Positions 9,834 to 19,201 of a stretch of DNA of 47,007 bases are shown here, one piece after another. This stretch comes from Prochlorococcus sp. AG-402-K14 (GTDB lineage Bacteria > Cyanobacteriota > Cyanobacteriia > PCC-6307 > Cyanobiaceae). Under the pieces are notes generated by a model. That model saw only the letters and a list, made by a program, of their open reading frames with translations. It made no database searches and had not been told where the DNA came from. The position numbers and the translations under genes were made by a program. The first letter of the stretch is position 1. Every line of letters begins with the position of its first letter. Location: positions 1 to 47,007 of the forward strand of contig QCIG01000015.1 of NCBI GenBank assembly GCA_003216815.1, in the 5' to 3' direction.

Positions 9834-11126
9834 ATGGCCGGGTCAGATCCTCAGCCTAAAAAAGCTACTCCCCCAAGACCAGCAATAAATGCATCGCGCA
9901 AGCCATTGCAGGTTATGCATATTAGTCGAAAGACTGAGGAAGAAATCATTAAAAAAGAATCATCGAAGAAAGAGGTTTCTGACCAATCTAAAGATAAAAG
10001 ATTTGATGAAAAAGTTCTAGCAGAAAAAGATATTTCCCCTTTAAAAGCTCCTGATCAGAAAAAAGAAATTCAAGAAAACCATAGAGATGAGAACCATCAA
10101 GCTACGACAATGGAAGATCTCCTAAGATCCGACAATAGTTTTAATTATAAAAACGTTGAATCTTTGGATGATCAAAATATCTTTGAACAAAAAAACAGAA
10201 CAGTTGATGAATTTGATTTTGATGAAAATGAATTTTTAGCCGCATTAGAAGAAAATCAACCAATCGGTACTACTGGTGAAATTGCTAAAGGTTCAGTTAT
10301 TGCTGTTGAAAGTGATGGGATTTATGTAGATATAGGAGGAAAAGCCCCTGGGTTTATGCCCAAAAATGAATGTGGTCTAGGTGTGATTACAAATTTAAAA
10401 GAACGCTTTCCAAAAGGATTACAAGTAGAAGTTCTTGTTACTCGTGAGCAAAATGCAGATGGCATGGTAACAATTAGTTGCAGGGCCTTAGAACTAAGAA
10501 AAAGCTGGGACAAAGTTCAAAATCTTGCAAAAGAAGGAAAAGTTATTCGAGTTAAGATCAATGGGTTTAACCGAGGAGGAGTGACATGCGACTTTGAAGG
10601 ATTAAGAGGTTTTATCCCTAGATCACAACTGGAAGATGGAGAGAATCATCAATCACTTGTGTCAAAAAACATTAATGCAGCTTTTTTAGAAGTAAACCCA
10701 GAGAGAAGAAAACTGGTTCTCTCAGAAAAGAAAGCTGCAATTGCATCAAGATTTTCTGAATTGGAAATTGGCCAATTAATCGAAGGCGAAGTCTTAACAA
10801 TAAAACCCTATGGATTTTTTGTTGATTTAAAAGGCGTTAGTGGATTATTGCATCATTCAATGGTAACTAATGGGAGCATGAGGAGCCTTCGAGAAGTTTT
10901 TCAGACTGGTGAATCTATCAAAGCTTTAATAACTGATTTAGATCCTTCTCGTGGACGTATAGGTCTAAACACTGCTCTTTTGGAAGGGCCTCCAGGAGAA
11001 CTTATTACTGACAAATCAAAAGTAATGGAAGAAGCTGAGGAAAGAGCAATTAAAGCGAGAAATAGTCTCAATAAAGAAAAAGTTGATACTCAAAAAGAAG
11101 AGAAAAATATCAACTTACTTTCATAA
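9834..11126 (+). CDS. S1 RNA-binding domain protein, ribosomal protein S1 homologue (Rps1B type)
   Basis: From the ATG at 9834 the protein is 430 residues: a charged, low-complexity N-terminal part (about 1-145, rich in Lys and Glu), then three S1/OB-fold repeats at about 148-220, 234-300 and 310-385, and a charged tail. The second has GFNRGGVTCDFEGLRGFIP and the third YGFFVDLKGVSGLLH, typical S1 loops. Cyanobacteria usually carry two S1 homologues; this one looks like the divergent Nbp1/Rps1B type, not the main ribosomal protein. An upstream ATG at 9732 would overlap the creatininase gene, whereas 9834 is preceded by AAGGG, so 9834 is preferred. The Tab2 gene follows after 8 bp. Confidence 0.9.
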   Translation: MAGSDPQPKKATPPRPAINASRKPLQVMHISRKTEEEIIKKESSKKEVSDQSKDKRFDEKVLAEKDISPLKAPDQKKEIQENHRDENHQATTMEDLLRSDNSFNYKNVESLDDQNIFEQKNRTVDEFDFDENEFLAALEENQPIGTTGEIAKGSVIAVESDGIYVDIGGKAPGFMPKNECGLGVITNLKERFPKGLQVEVLVTREQNADGMVTISCRALELRKSWDKVQNLAKEGKVIRVKINGFNRGGVTCDFEGLRGFIPRSQLEDGENHQSLVSKNINAAFLEVNPERRKLVLSEKKAAIASRFSELEIGQLIEGEVLTIKPYGFFVDLKGVSGLLHHSMVTNGSMRSLREVFQTGESIKALITDLDPSRGRIGLNTALLEGPPGELITDKSKVMEEAEERAIKARNSLNKEKVDTQKEEKNINLLS

Positions 11127-11134
11127 CTAAAAAA

Positions 11135-12028
11135 ATGATTGCAAGTATATCCAAAGAAGCTAATTCAAAGAAAACAGACTGGGAAATTGACTTTTATTCT
11201 CGTCCAATCTTAGAAGAGAATGGGAAAAAAAGATGGGAATTGCTAATTACAGGCACAACTAATTTCAAAGATAAGAAAACTTTTAAATGGGAAAAAATAT
11301 GCCCAGCATCAAGTGTTAATTCTATTTGGTTAAAAGATGCATTAGAAGAAGCAATTAATGAGGCTAATGCCCAAGGATGGGAGTCTCCCACTGTTCTGCG
11401 TTGTTGGCGATCTTCTATGAAAACAATGATAAAACGCGCAGCAGATCAGATTGGTATTGAACTTATTGCGAGTAGAAGAACATATTCATTGTTAGAGTGG
11501 CTTATTGATAGAGAGAGAAATCTTTACCCTAAGCAAAAAGGATATACAGGCATTAGTCTCGCCCCTCCATCCAACCCAATTACAAACCAAGCGATACCAT
11601 TACCAGAGGAAGTAAGAGGGGACTCTTGGAACTTTGCTTCGCTCTCAGTTAATACACTTAGAGAAGCTGACGAATGGGAAATAAAATTTTCCAATTTAAT
11701 TCCTATAAAAGAATCAATTGATGGAAATATTTCTATTCCTGGTATTAGGCTTTTTAGCTCAAAAAGATCCTTGGCACTTGCCGCCTGGCTAGGAGGACTT
11801 GAACCAGTAAAGCTTGTAATTGAAGGAACCCAAATAATTTTAGAAGCAGGACAAGCTGATAGATGGCTAGTTACTGATGTTGAAGAAGAAGCACAAAAGG
11901 CTATTGAAAATAATTTTCTAAATACAAAGCGAGAGGCTGATGGACTTCAATTTATTTCAGTTCAAAAAAATTCTGAACAAAATTCCTTAGATGGTTTTTG
12001 GATGTTAAGAGATATTGGAGAATTATAA
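11135..12028 (+). CDS. Tab2/Atab2 family RNA-binding protein
   Basis: The 297-residue protein starts with WEIDFYSRPIL, the hallmark of the Tab2/Atab2 (DUF1092) family of cyanobacteria and plastids; plastid members bind the psaB or related mRNA and promote photosystem I and II protein synthesis. Other conserved pieces are RCWRSSM near residue 90, LPEEVRGDSW near the middle, and ARQADRWL-like EAGQADRWLVTDV near the end. It lies 8 bp after an S1-domain gene, so two RNA-binding proteins are probably co-transcribed, which fits a role in translation of photosystem mRNAs. Confidence 0.92.
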   Translation: MIASISKEANSKKTDWEIDFYSRPILEENGKKRWELLITGTTNFKDKKTFKWEKICPASSVNSIWLKDALEEAINEANAQGWESPTVLRCWRSSMKTMIKRAADQIGIELIASRRTYSLLEWLIDRERNLYPKQKGYTGISLAPPSNPITNQAIPLPEEVRGDSWNFASLSVNTLREADEWEIKFSNLIPIKESIDGNISIPGIRLFSSKRSLALAAWLGGLEPVKLVIEGTQIILEAGQADRWLVTDVEEEAQKAIENNFLNTKREADGLQFISVQKNSEQNSLDGFWMLRDIGEL

Positions 12029-12093
12029 CGATTTTCGCTAAAGGTTAAATCTAATCAACCTCTATCAATAAAAAAATAGAGTCACGAATCATT

Positions 12094-12849
12094 ATGAAGT
12101 TAATAACTTATAAAAAAGTTAAATATTTTGAATCTAGCCTATTAAAAGACAATGACTTCATTCATGCATTTTTCACCAAAAGATATCAAGATAATGAACC
12201 AGAATCATTACAAAAACAACTTAATTTAACTTCAGATATTCACTATTTATCGCAAGTACATAGCAATACAATCTTTCAAACAAATAGTACATTAAATTTA
12301 AAACCTATAATTGGAGATTGCCTAATAACGAAAGAAAAATATCAAAGCCTATGGATATATACAGCAGATTGCATGCCAATACTAATTGCCGATAAAAAGA
12401 CAAGAAACATCGCAGCATGTCATTCTGGTTTACAAGGTCTTAAAAAGCAAATCATCTCAAAAACAATAAAAAGGTTACTAGAAATAGGATCTAACAAAAA
12501 CAATTTAATTTTTGCAATTGGACCTTCTATAAGAGAAGATAACTATCAAGTAAAAATCAAAGATGTTGATAATTTAATCTTTCAAACCACAGGGGGAAGA
12601 TATATTAAAGAAAAATGCTTAGTCAGAGTAAGCAAAGAAGAACTAATTCCCTTATTCAAAAAAGACAACAATCCTCAAAGATTACTTTTTAATATACAAG
12701 CTGCTGCAATCTTACAATTATACAACGAGGGTATAAAACAATCTCAAATCAATATAAACAGGATTTGCACCTACTCAAATCCAATATTATTTAATTCATT
12801 CAGAAGAGATAAAACTAATTCAAGGCAATGGAGTTGTATATATTCATAA
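12094..12849 (+). CDS. pgeF: Peptidoglycan editing factor PgeF (laccase-domain protein)
   Basis: The PgeF/YfiH family hydrolyses wrongly built muropeptides and has also been described as a copper oxidase or purine nucleoside enzyme. The zinc ligands of the fold are present: His56 in QVHS, Cys93 in TADCMPILIAD, and His110 in AACHSG. The usual HAGWRG motif reads HSGLQG here, so the region after the third ligand has drifted. Length (251) is normal. It stands alone, 65 bp after the Tab2 gene, and converges with the SNase-like gene. Confidence 0.9.
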   Translation: MKLITYKKVKYFESSLLKDNDFIHAFFTKRYQDNEPESLQKQLNLTSDIHYLSQVHSNTIFQTNSTLNLKPIIGDCLITKEKYQSLWIYTADCMPILIADKKTRNIAACHSGLQGLKKQIISKTIKRLLEIGSNKNNLIFAIGPSIREDNYQVKIKDVDNLIFQTTGGRYIKEKCLVRVSKEELIPLFKKDNNPQRLLFNIQAAAILQLYNEGIKQSQININRICTYSNPILFNSFRRDKTNSRQWSCIYS

Positions 12850-12879
12850 ATATAGGCAAATAAAGTTATTTAATTAAAT

Positions 12880-13227
12880 TTAGCATTTATTTTTTGCAAG
12901 TCCCTCATTTATATATTTCTCAGTTATATCAATATCACTATTAAAAGGTATAACTTTAGCCACTAATACACCATCTATTACTCCTTGAGGCTTTAAATTT
13001 ACTTTTGTATGTCTTGGCAATTGTTTTTTTAGCCAGTTAATAGATCTTTCTTCTAAATCAGGACTGGTTTCTGTACATGCTATTTTCACAGTATAAGTAC
13101 GATTATTATCACCAATTAGCAAGACAGAAGAGCTACTTACTTGCAATACTTCGGCAGCATCAACTTGAGAGAAAAAGCTAATTATAGGTATTAAAAATAT
13201 AAGAATTTTTATACAAAGCGTATTCAT
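12880..13227 (-). CDS. Small secreted SNase-like OB-fold protein
   Basis: The 115-residue protein has a clear signal peptide (hydrophobic residues 5-20, cleavage near VDAA at 22-25). The mature part resembles a shortened staphylococcal-nuclease-like domain: VKIACTE, WLKKQLPRHTKVNLKPQG, DGVLVAKV and a terminal GLAKNKC. The Arg/Glu/Asp set of an active thermonuclease is not convincing, so nuclease activity is doubtful. Two cysteines in the mature part may pair after export. It is 20 bp downstream of ilvB on the same strand and convergent with pgeF. Confidence 0.78.
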   Translation of the reverse strand: MNTLCIKILIFLIPIISFFSQVDAAEVLQVSSSSVLLIGDNNRTYTVKIACTETSPDLEERSINWLKKQLPRHTKVNLKPQGVIDGVLVAKVIPFNSDIDITEKYINEGLAKNKC

Positions 13228-13247
13228 GAAATAAATTTAGTCCTTGA

Positions 13248-15011
13248 TTATTTGTTTATATCGGGTATACCAACCATTTGAGCATTACTTTTACCTGGTG
13301 GCACCATTGGGTAGCAATTTTCACCCTTTCTTACATTTACGTTAACAAGAACTGGGCCTTCATTTGATAAGGCTTTCTGAAGTTGAGGCATCAGCTGATC
13401 TCTTTCAGAAATCACAACACCTTCTATCCCAAAAGCCTTAGATAATGAAATAAAATCAGGTTCCCCAACAGACATATTAGATGCAGAATATCGTTCATCG
13501 TAAAAACTTTCTTGCCATTGCCTAACCATACCTTGCCAATGATTATTTATAATAATTACTTTCAAATTAAGCTTGTATTGAGCAATAGTTCCAAGTTCTT
13601 GGATATTCATGAGAATACTTGCATCTCCAGCTATACAAATCACTTGCTCGTCAGGTAATGCAACTTTAACTCCCATTGCCGCAGGCATCCCGAAACCCAT
13701 CGTTCCAAGGCCTGCGCTACTAATCCATTGCCTTGGTCCATTTAATAAATATTGAGCTGCCCACATCTGATGTTGTCCAACATCGGTCGTAATATAAGCA
13801 TCTTGAGCTAAATCTCTCAATGCAATTAAGACTTCCTGTGGGTATATTTCTCCTTCCTTTGAAGGAATAATTAAAGGAAAATTATTCTTCCATTCGTTTA
13901 TTTTTGCAAGCCAACTAGAAGTTTTTGGATTAATTTCCCTTTGATTACTGAGATCTAATAATTTAACAAGGCTAATACCAACGTCTCCCAATACCGAAAC
14001 TTCAACAAGTCTATTTTTATTTATTTCTGCTGGATCAATCTCAAAATGAATTACTTTTGCTTTAGGTGCAAAAGTATCCAATTTACCTGTAACTCTGTCA
14101 TCGAATCTTGCCCCAATAGCAATCAACAAGTCACACTCAGTCACAGCAAAATTTGCATAAGCTGTGCCATGCATCCCAAGCATCCCAACAGATAGAGCAT
14201 CACGTTCATCAAAAGCTCCCTTTCCCATTAAAGTTGTTGTGACAGGGATTTGATATCTATTAGCAATTGCCGCAAGAGTTTCATGCGCTCCGGATGAAAT
14301 GACTCCTCCTCCCACGTAAAGAAGTGGTTGTTCAGCATTTTCAATTAAATCTAAGGCCTCGCTTATAGCATTATGTTCTGGCGCGAATGGCAGTTCAAAG
14401 CCGGGAGGCTTTATTGAACCTGGCTCAACAGGTCGATATTCAAACAACTCTTGCCCGACATCTTTTGGTATGTCAATCAAAACTGGACCAGGTCTGCCTG
14501 ATGAGGCGATGAGGAAAGCTTGCGCAACGACTTTTGCAATTTCAGCTGGATCTCTTACTACCCATGAATGCTTAACAATTGGGAGTGTTATCCCAAAAAT
14601 ATCTGTTTCTTGAAAAGCATCAGTACCTATAGCAGGTCTTGGAACTTGTCCTGTTATTACAACAAGAGGAACAGAATCCATTTGAGCAGTAGCTATACCA
14701 GTGACTAAATTCGTAGCTCCAGGACCTGATGTACCAAAACAAACACCTACTTTTCCAGTTGCCCTAGCAAAGCCATCTGCCGCATGAGTTCCACCCTGCT
14801 CATGTCGAACAAGAATATGTTTTAACCAACCCTCTTGCTCTGCTTTGAAAACTGCATCATATATCGGAAGTATTGCACCGCCTGGATAACCAAAAATAGT
14901 ATCCACCCCATGCCTACGAAGAGAATCCATCAGTGCATCAGCTCCTGACATCTCGTATTGAGTTTGTGTTCCTGAATCTCCTAGATCATTAGGCGCAGAG
15001 GTCAGGGTCAC
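13248..15011 (-). CDS. ilvB: Acetolactate synthase large subunit
   Basis: This thiamine-diphosphate enzyme makes acetolactate or acetohydroxybutyrate in branched-chain amino acid synthesis. Visible family features are GYPGGAILPIYDA with the cofactor-activating Glu region just after (RHEQGG), FAD-site segments (GRPGPVLIDIPKDV), and the ThDP/Mg motif GDASILMNIQELGT followed by NNHWQGMVRQWQ. The frame extends to a TTG at 15035, but a GTG at 15009-15011 gives the N-terminus MTLTSAPND that fits relatives; neither has a strong ribosome site. About 587 residues. Its regulatory subunit IlvH is not in the window. Confidence 0.95.
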   Translation of the reverse strand: MTLTSAPNDLGDSGTQTQYEMSGADALMDSLRRHGVDTIFGYPGGAILPIYDAVFKAEQEGWLKHILVRHEQGGTHAADGFARATGKVGVCFGTSGPGATNLVTGIATAQMDSVPLVVITGQVPRPAIGTDAFQETDIFGITLPIVKHSWVVRDPAEIAKVVAQAFLIASSGRPGPVLIDIPKDVGQELFEYRPVEPGSIKPPGFELPFAPEHNAISEALDLIENAEQPLLYVGGGVISSGAHETLAAIANRYQIPVTTTLMGKGAFDERDALSVGMLGMHGTAYANFAVTECDLLIAIGARFDDRVTGKLDTFAPKAKVIHFEIDPAEINKNRLVEVSVLGDVGISLVKLLDLSNQREINPKTSSWLAKINEWKNNFPLIIPSKEGEIYPQEVLIALRDLAQDAYITTDVGQHQMWAAQYLLNGPRQWISSAGLGTMGFGMPAAMGVKVALPDEQVICIAGDASILMNIQELGTIAQYKLNLKVIIINNHWQGMVRQWQESFYDERYSASNMSVGEPDFISLSKAFGIEGVVISERDQLMPQLQKALSNEGPVLVNVNVRKGENCYPMVPPGKSNAQMVGIPDINK

Positions 15012-15155
15012 GGCATAACAAAATCTAACTAACAATAAATCCTAATATACTGAATTTCAATTAATTTAAATTAATCAAAGATTTAACTAAATACGCTTGT
15101 TTAAAAAACTGATCAGATAAGCAAATTAATTAATATTTATCGGCACTTGAATTCT

Positions 15156-16331
15156 TTACAACAATCCTATTTGGTGTAAAGGTCCATCACCAATTATTAA
15201 TTCCATCAAAAAACAAAGAAAAACAATCATTGCAACTCTTCCATTCCAAACTTCAGAGCTGTTGTTCCATCCCCACTGCCATTTCTCTTGAGGATAAAGT
15301 TTTACTCTTTCTGGCAATTTTGATGCTTCCTCCAAGCTAATCCCTTCGCCTTTCAAGCAAGAAGAAACAAGATCAGCCAGACCTTCAATAAATAACGGGT
15401 AGGTATCTAGTGCTGGAACTCTTTTAAAATTAATTATTCCATTTTTGTGGGCAATTTCTTTGTACTCAATATCAATCTCTTGGAGTGTTTCAATGTGCTC
15501 ACTCACAAAACTGATAGGGACCACAACAAGCTCTTTAACACCGGATTTTCCTAATTTTTCTAATATTTCTTCAGTGTATGGCTTGAGCCACTCTTCTGGC
15601 CCCACTCTACTTTGATAGGCAAGAGAGAATGAATTACTAAATCCAAGCGACCTTTCAAGTTTATCAATAACCAAAAGCGAACAATTTTGTATTTGATCTT
15701 GATAAGGATCGCCTGCTTCTTCTACATAGCTTTTGGGAACACCATGTGCAGTAAAAAAGACGTGGGCTTCCTCAGGCAAGTCACAAGCTAGTATTTGTTT
15801 CTTTATTAATTCAGCCATTGAAGATACATAAGCCGGGTTGTCAAACCAGCTGCGAATACAACGAATTGATAATTTTCCAAACTCAGAGTCGCCATCTCTT
15901 AATCTTTTTAATTCTCTAAAGCTTGATCCACTTGTACTTATAGAAAAATGAGGATAAAGAGGCAGTACAACAACTTCGCTAACACCATCAGCCTTTATAT
16001 CCGCTACAGCTGATTCAGTAAAAGGATGCCAATACCTCATTGCAACATATGTTGTAGCGTCTATTCCGATATTTCTAAGATAACTTTGGAGCTCTCTTGC
16101 CTGCTGCTCAGTTATGCGACGTAAAGGTGACCCACCTCCTATAGACCTATAAGCCTCTTGTGATTTACTACTTCTTAATAAGCTTATGAGCCAAGCCAAA
16201 GGTTTTTGAAAAGCGCGAACCGGCAATCGAATTATCTCTGGATCTGAAAATAGATTATATAAAAATGGTCCAACGTCCTTAATCCTCTCAGGACCTCCGA
16301 GGTTTAATAAGAGGACACCAACCCGAGCCAT
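15156..16331 (-). CDS. hemH: Ferrochelatase with C-terminal chlorophyll a/b-binding (HLI-like) helix
   Basis: HemH inserts Fe2+ into protoporphyrin IX to make heme. The catalytic domain (about 1-320) has the metal-site His196 in TAHGVP and Glu278 in [10 protein letters not shown]. The 391-residue length includes a linker and a CAB-type transmembrane helix at about 361-381, with Glu360, Asn363 and Arg365 in EVWNGRVAM matching the chlorophyll-binding signature ExxNGRxAM; the usual following Gly-Phe is Val-Phe. This tail occurs in cyanobacterial and plant type II ferrochelatases and is thought to sense or bind pigment and aid dimerisation. The gene is divergent from a tyrosine recombinase gene. 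Confidence 0.97.
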   Translation of the reverse strand: MARVGVLLLNLGGPERIKDVGPFLYNLFSDPEIIRLPVRAFQKPLAWLISLLRSSKSQEAYRSIGGGSPLRRITEQQARELQSYLRNIGIDATTYVAMRYWHPFTESAVADIKADGVSEVVVLPLYPHFSISTSGSSFRELKRLRDGDSEFGKLSIRCIRSWFDNPAYVSSMAELIKKQILACDLPEEAHVFFTAHGVPKSYVEEAGDPYQDQIQNCSLLVIDKLERSLGFSNSFSLAYQSRVGPEEWLKPYTEEILEKLGKSGVKELVVVPISFVSEHIETLQEIDIEYKEIAHKNGIINFKRVPALDTYPLFIEGLADLVSSCLKGEGISLEEASKLPERVKLYPQEKWQWGWNNSSEVWNGRVAMIVFLCFLMELIIGDGPLHQIGLL

Positions 16332-16345
16332 TTTAGAAAAAACTC

Positions 16346-16370
16346 CTTATAAAAGGTTATAAGAACCTTT
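16346..16370. repeat. Two overlapping, mutually exclusive 7-bp inverted repeats
   Basis: In the 67-bp spacer between divergent hemH and the recombinase gene, CTTATAA/TTATAAG (16346-16352 and 16357-16363, 4-bp centre) overlaps AAAGGTT/AACCTTT (16352-16358 and 16364-16370, 5-bp centre). Both are perfect and share the middle segment, so only one hairpin or cruciform can form at a time. The place suits an operator or recombinase-binding site; function is inference. Confidence 0.55.
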
Positions 16371-16398
16371 ATCAATTAAAGATAGCTAAATTTACAGG

Positions 16399-17577
16399 AT
16401 GATGGACGAGAATCAACAGTTACTAGATATCAATAAAGACCTTGAATCAAAAGGAATCAATCTCAGAATTGAAAAGAGAGGAAAAGTTTTAAATATTCGT
16501 GGTTCATTGCCTGATAAGAAATCTCCAAATCTTTTTAAAGTTCAAAGAATAAGCCTTAAACTACCCTGCGACTTTAAAGGTTTAGGAGAAGCAAAAAGAA
16601 CTATTGAATTGATTGATTTTCAACTTAAGAAAAATCAATTTTCCTGGTCCCATTGGATTAAAGAAAAAGCCATCTCATCAACAACAAGTAATAACCTAGA
16701 AATAAGTAATGAAATAGAAAGATTTAGAAAACAGTTTTTTTCTAACACTTCCAAAAGCAAATCACCAGCGGGCATGATAAGCACATGGCAGTCTGCTTAT
16801 AAGCCATACATGAACAGGTTAATCGGAGTTAGTAATAAATCTAGACTTAAATTAGACGAAGATCTTCTACTTAAAATCCTTTTAACATACAAAGAGAATT
16901 CACGTAGCAGGCAACAATGTGGAATTGCTTTAAGCGCTTTAGCAAGACACCTTAAGTTAGAACTACCTGAGAACTGGAAACAACTTCAAAGTGGTTATGG
17001 AATACACGAATCTAATTTCAGAGAATTGCCTAGTGATGAAGATATTATTAATAGCTTTCATTTAATACCAAATAAAAAATGGAGATTTGTTTTTGGGTTA
17101 ATGGCAACCTATGGGCTCAGGAATCATGAAGTCTTTTTTAGTGATCTATCTAGTTTGAAAAGAAATGGGGATAAAATACTGAGAGTTTTTCCTAATACAA
17201 AAACGGGAGAGCATCAAGTTTGGCCATTTCATCCAGAATGGGTTAGTTTGTTTGAGCTAGACAATAAAACTGATATTTTAAATTTACTCCCTTGTATTAA
17301 AACAGATTTACAAGAGACAACTCTTCAACATATTGGAAGAAGAGTATCCGAACAATTTCGAAGATATAAAATATCTTTTACTCCCTATGACTTAAGACAT
17401 GCATGGGCAATTAGAACTATTTTGATAGGTCTACCAAATACAGTAGCAGCAAAAATGATGGGCCATTCAGTCTCTATTCATACAAAAACCTATCATCATT
17501 GGATAACCAAAAGAGATCAACAACTTGCTGTTGACAGCGCCCTGTCTAGAGGGAAAACCACCAAAACGAATAATTAA
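16399..17577 (+). CDS. Tyrosine recombinase/phage-integrase family protein
   Basis: The 392-residue protein has a tyrosine-recombinase catalytic domain in its C-terminal half: Arg241 in YGLRNHE, Arg333 in PYDLRHAW, His356 in MMGHS and the nucleophile Tyr365 in KTYHHW. The His-to-Tyr spacing of 9 equals that of XerD, and a Lys in FPNTKTGEH is a candidate beta-hairpin lysine. The usual first His of HxLR is Tyr330. The N-terminal ~110 residues are unlike standard SAM-like integrase arms. No phage genes, tRNA or attachment repeats were seen around it, so it looks like a resident chromosomal gene. Start may be the adjacent ATG at 16402. Confidence 0.88.
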   Translation: MMDENQQLLDINKDLESKGINLRIEKRGKVLNIRGSLPDKKSPNLFKVQRISLKLPCDFKGLGEAKRTIELIDFQLKKNQFSWSHWIKEKAISSTTSNNLEISNEIERFRKQFFSNTSKSKSPAGMISTWQSAYKPYMNRLIGVSNKSRLKLDEDLLLKILLTYKENSRSRQQCGIALSALARHLKLELPENWKQLQSGYGIHESNFRELPSDEDIINSFHLIPNKKWRFVFGLMATYGLRNHEVFFSDLSSLKRNGDKILRVFPNTKTGEHQVWPFHPEWVSLFELDNKTDILNLLPCIKTDLQETTLQHIGRRVSEQFRRYKISFTPYDLRHAWAIRTILIGLPNTVAAKMMGHSVSIHTKTYHHWITKRDQQLAVDSALSRGKTTKTNN

Positions 17578-17643
17578 TATTTATAGCTCTTTCATTTCTA
17601 TTAATTATTCTTTTTATTAACTTACTAATTTCAACAAAAGGAA

Positions 17644-18336
17644 ATGACTCAGAAGTTTCAAAAAGAAAATTCAAGACTTAATAAACTAGACAATGATGCA
17701 GAAGAAATAGGAATGGGAGGTAATTTAATACCAAATATTACGGAAGAAAAATATCGCAAAAGAATGGAAAAAAGGAAAAAAATTCAAACAGAAAGATTAA
17801 AAGAAAGAAAGAAAAAAAAAGGGCTTATAATAGTTACGACTGGCCAAGGGAAAGGGAAGACGACAGCAGCACTTGGGATGGGAATAAGAACTATTGGTCA
17901 TAACCATAAAGTTGCAATTATTCAATTTATCAAAGGTGGGTGGGAACCAGGTGAGTTATTAGCCTTAAAAATATTTGGAGAAAAATTTAAGTTTCATGCA
18001 TTTGGAGAGGGTTTCACCTGGGAGACACAAGATAGAAATAAAGATATGAGTTTAGTTCTATCAAGTTGGGAAAAAGCTCTCTCTTATCTCAAGGATCCAA
18101 GCTATAAACTTATAATCTTAGATGAAATCATTGTTGCAATAAAACTTGGATATATTGATGAAGAAGAAATTATAAAAGGCATACATATGAGACCTGAACT
18201 TACACATGTAGTTTTAACTGGAAGAGGAGCTACAAAAAAATTAATCGATTCAGCGGATCTGGTAACTGAAATGAAATCAATCCATCATCCTTTTAGAGAG
18301 CAAGGAGTCATGGCACAAGAAGGAATTGAATATTAA
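17644..18336 (+). CDS. cobO: Cob(I)alamin adenosyltransferase (CobA/CobO/BtuR family)
   Basis: The enzyme transfers the adenosyl group of ATP to cobalt of corrinoids. The P-loop GQGKGKTT is at residues 67-74, followed by AALGMGIR, IIQFIKGGW, FTWETQD and ILDEI. The 230-residue length is usual for CobO with an N-terminal extension, which here is strongly basic at about 36-59 (Lys/Arg-rich). It follows the recombinase gene by 66 bp and precedes pyrH by 97 bp. Together with cobK in this window it fits the de novo (pseudo)cobalamin synthesis of marine picocyanobacteria. Confidence 0.94.
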   Translation: MTQKFQKENSRLNKLDNDAEEIGMGGNLIPNITEEKYRKRMEKRKKIQTERLKERKKKKGLIIVTTGQGKGKTTAALGMGIRTIGHNHKVAIIQFIKGGWEPGELLALKIFGEKFKFHAFGEGFTWETQDRNKDMSLVLSSWEKALSYLKDPSYKLIILDEIIVAIKLGYIDEEEIIKGIHMRPELTHVVLTGRGATKKLIDSADLVTEMKSIHHPFREQGVMAQEGIEY

Positions 18337-18433
18337 TCTCTAATCTTGAAAATATTTCCATCGCAAGGGATCCAATACAGATATAAAGACGTTCTCTCAG
18401 GACTTGCTACTGTCAATTTGATATTAATTTTTA

Positions 18434-19147
18434 ATGGCATACTCCAGAGCACTTATAAAACTCAGTGGTGAAGCCCTCATGGGAGAAAAACCTTATGGGA
18501 TAGACCCTGAAATTGTTCAATCTATTGCAAAGGATGTTTCAAAAGTAGTTGAAAATGGCACACAAATAGCAATTGTCGTAGGTGGTGGGAATATCTTTAG
18601 AGGATTAAAAGGATCCGCAGCAGGAATGGATAGAGCCACTGCTGACTACGTAGGAATGCTCGCTACTGTAATGAATGCAATTACTCTGCAAGATGGATTA
18701 GAGAGAGCTGGAGTACCTACACGAGTACAGTCCGCTATTGATATGCAACAAATTGCAGAACCTTATATCAGAAGAAGAGCTATTAGACATCTTGAGAAGG
18801 GAAGAGTTGTTGTGTTTGGGGGTGGATGCGGAAATCCTTTCTTCACAACTGATACCACTGCTGCTCTAAGAGCCGCTGAAATAAACGCTGAAGTTGTCTT
18901 CAAAGCAACTAAAGTTGATGGTGTTTACGATCGAGATCCAAAAAAATATCCAGATGCTGTCAAATATGACCATCTCTCCTTTCAAGATGTACTAGCCAAC
19001 GAAATTGGAGTAATGGATAGTACTGCTATAGCTCTTTGCAAAGATAATAAAATACCCATAGTTGTTTTTAATATTTTCCAAGCTGGAAATATCGCAAAGG
19101 CTATTTCTGGGGAGCCAATCGGATCAAGAATATCGAATTCAAGCTAG
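18434..19147 (+). CDS. pyrH: UMP kinase
   Basis: PyrH phosphorylates UMP to UDP as a hexamer of the amino-acid-kinase fold. The 237-residue protein has the N-terminal KLSGEALMG, the glycine-rich [22 protein letters not shown], and [20 protein letters not shown], followed by [13 protein letters not shown]. It lies 54 bp before frr, the usual pyrH-frr pairing seen widely in bacteria. Identification is secure. Confidence 0.98.
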   Translation: MAYSRALIKLSGEALMGEKPYGIDPEIVQSIAKDVSKVVENGTQIAIVVGGGNIFRGLKGSAAGMDRATADYVGMLATVMNAITLQDGLERAGVPTRVQSAIDMQQIAEPYIRRRAIRHLEKGRVVVFGGGCGNPFFTTDTTAALRAAEINAEVVFKATKVDGVYDRDPKKYPDAVKYDHLSFQDVLANEIGVMDSTAIALCKDNKIPIVVFNIFQAGNIAKAISGEPIGSRISNSS

Positions 19148-19201
19148 CAATCAAGATATAGAACCTTTTTAATAATCAATTTCGCCATAACTTTACTTAA
19201 A

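Noticed and set aside
15060-15075. 16-bp perfect palindrome ATTAATTTAAATTAAT upstream of ilvB
   Set aside because: It is made only of A and T, in which chance palindromes are common, and has no loop or neighbouring repeat.
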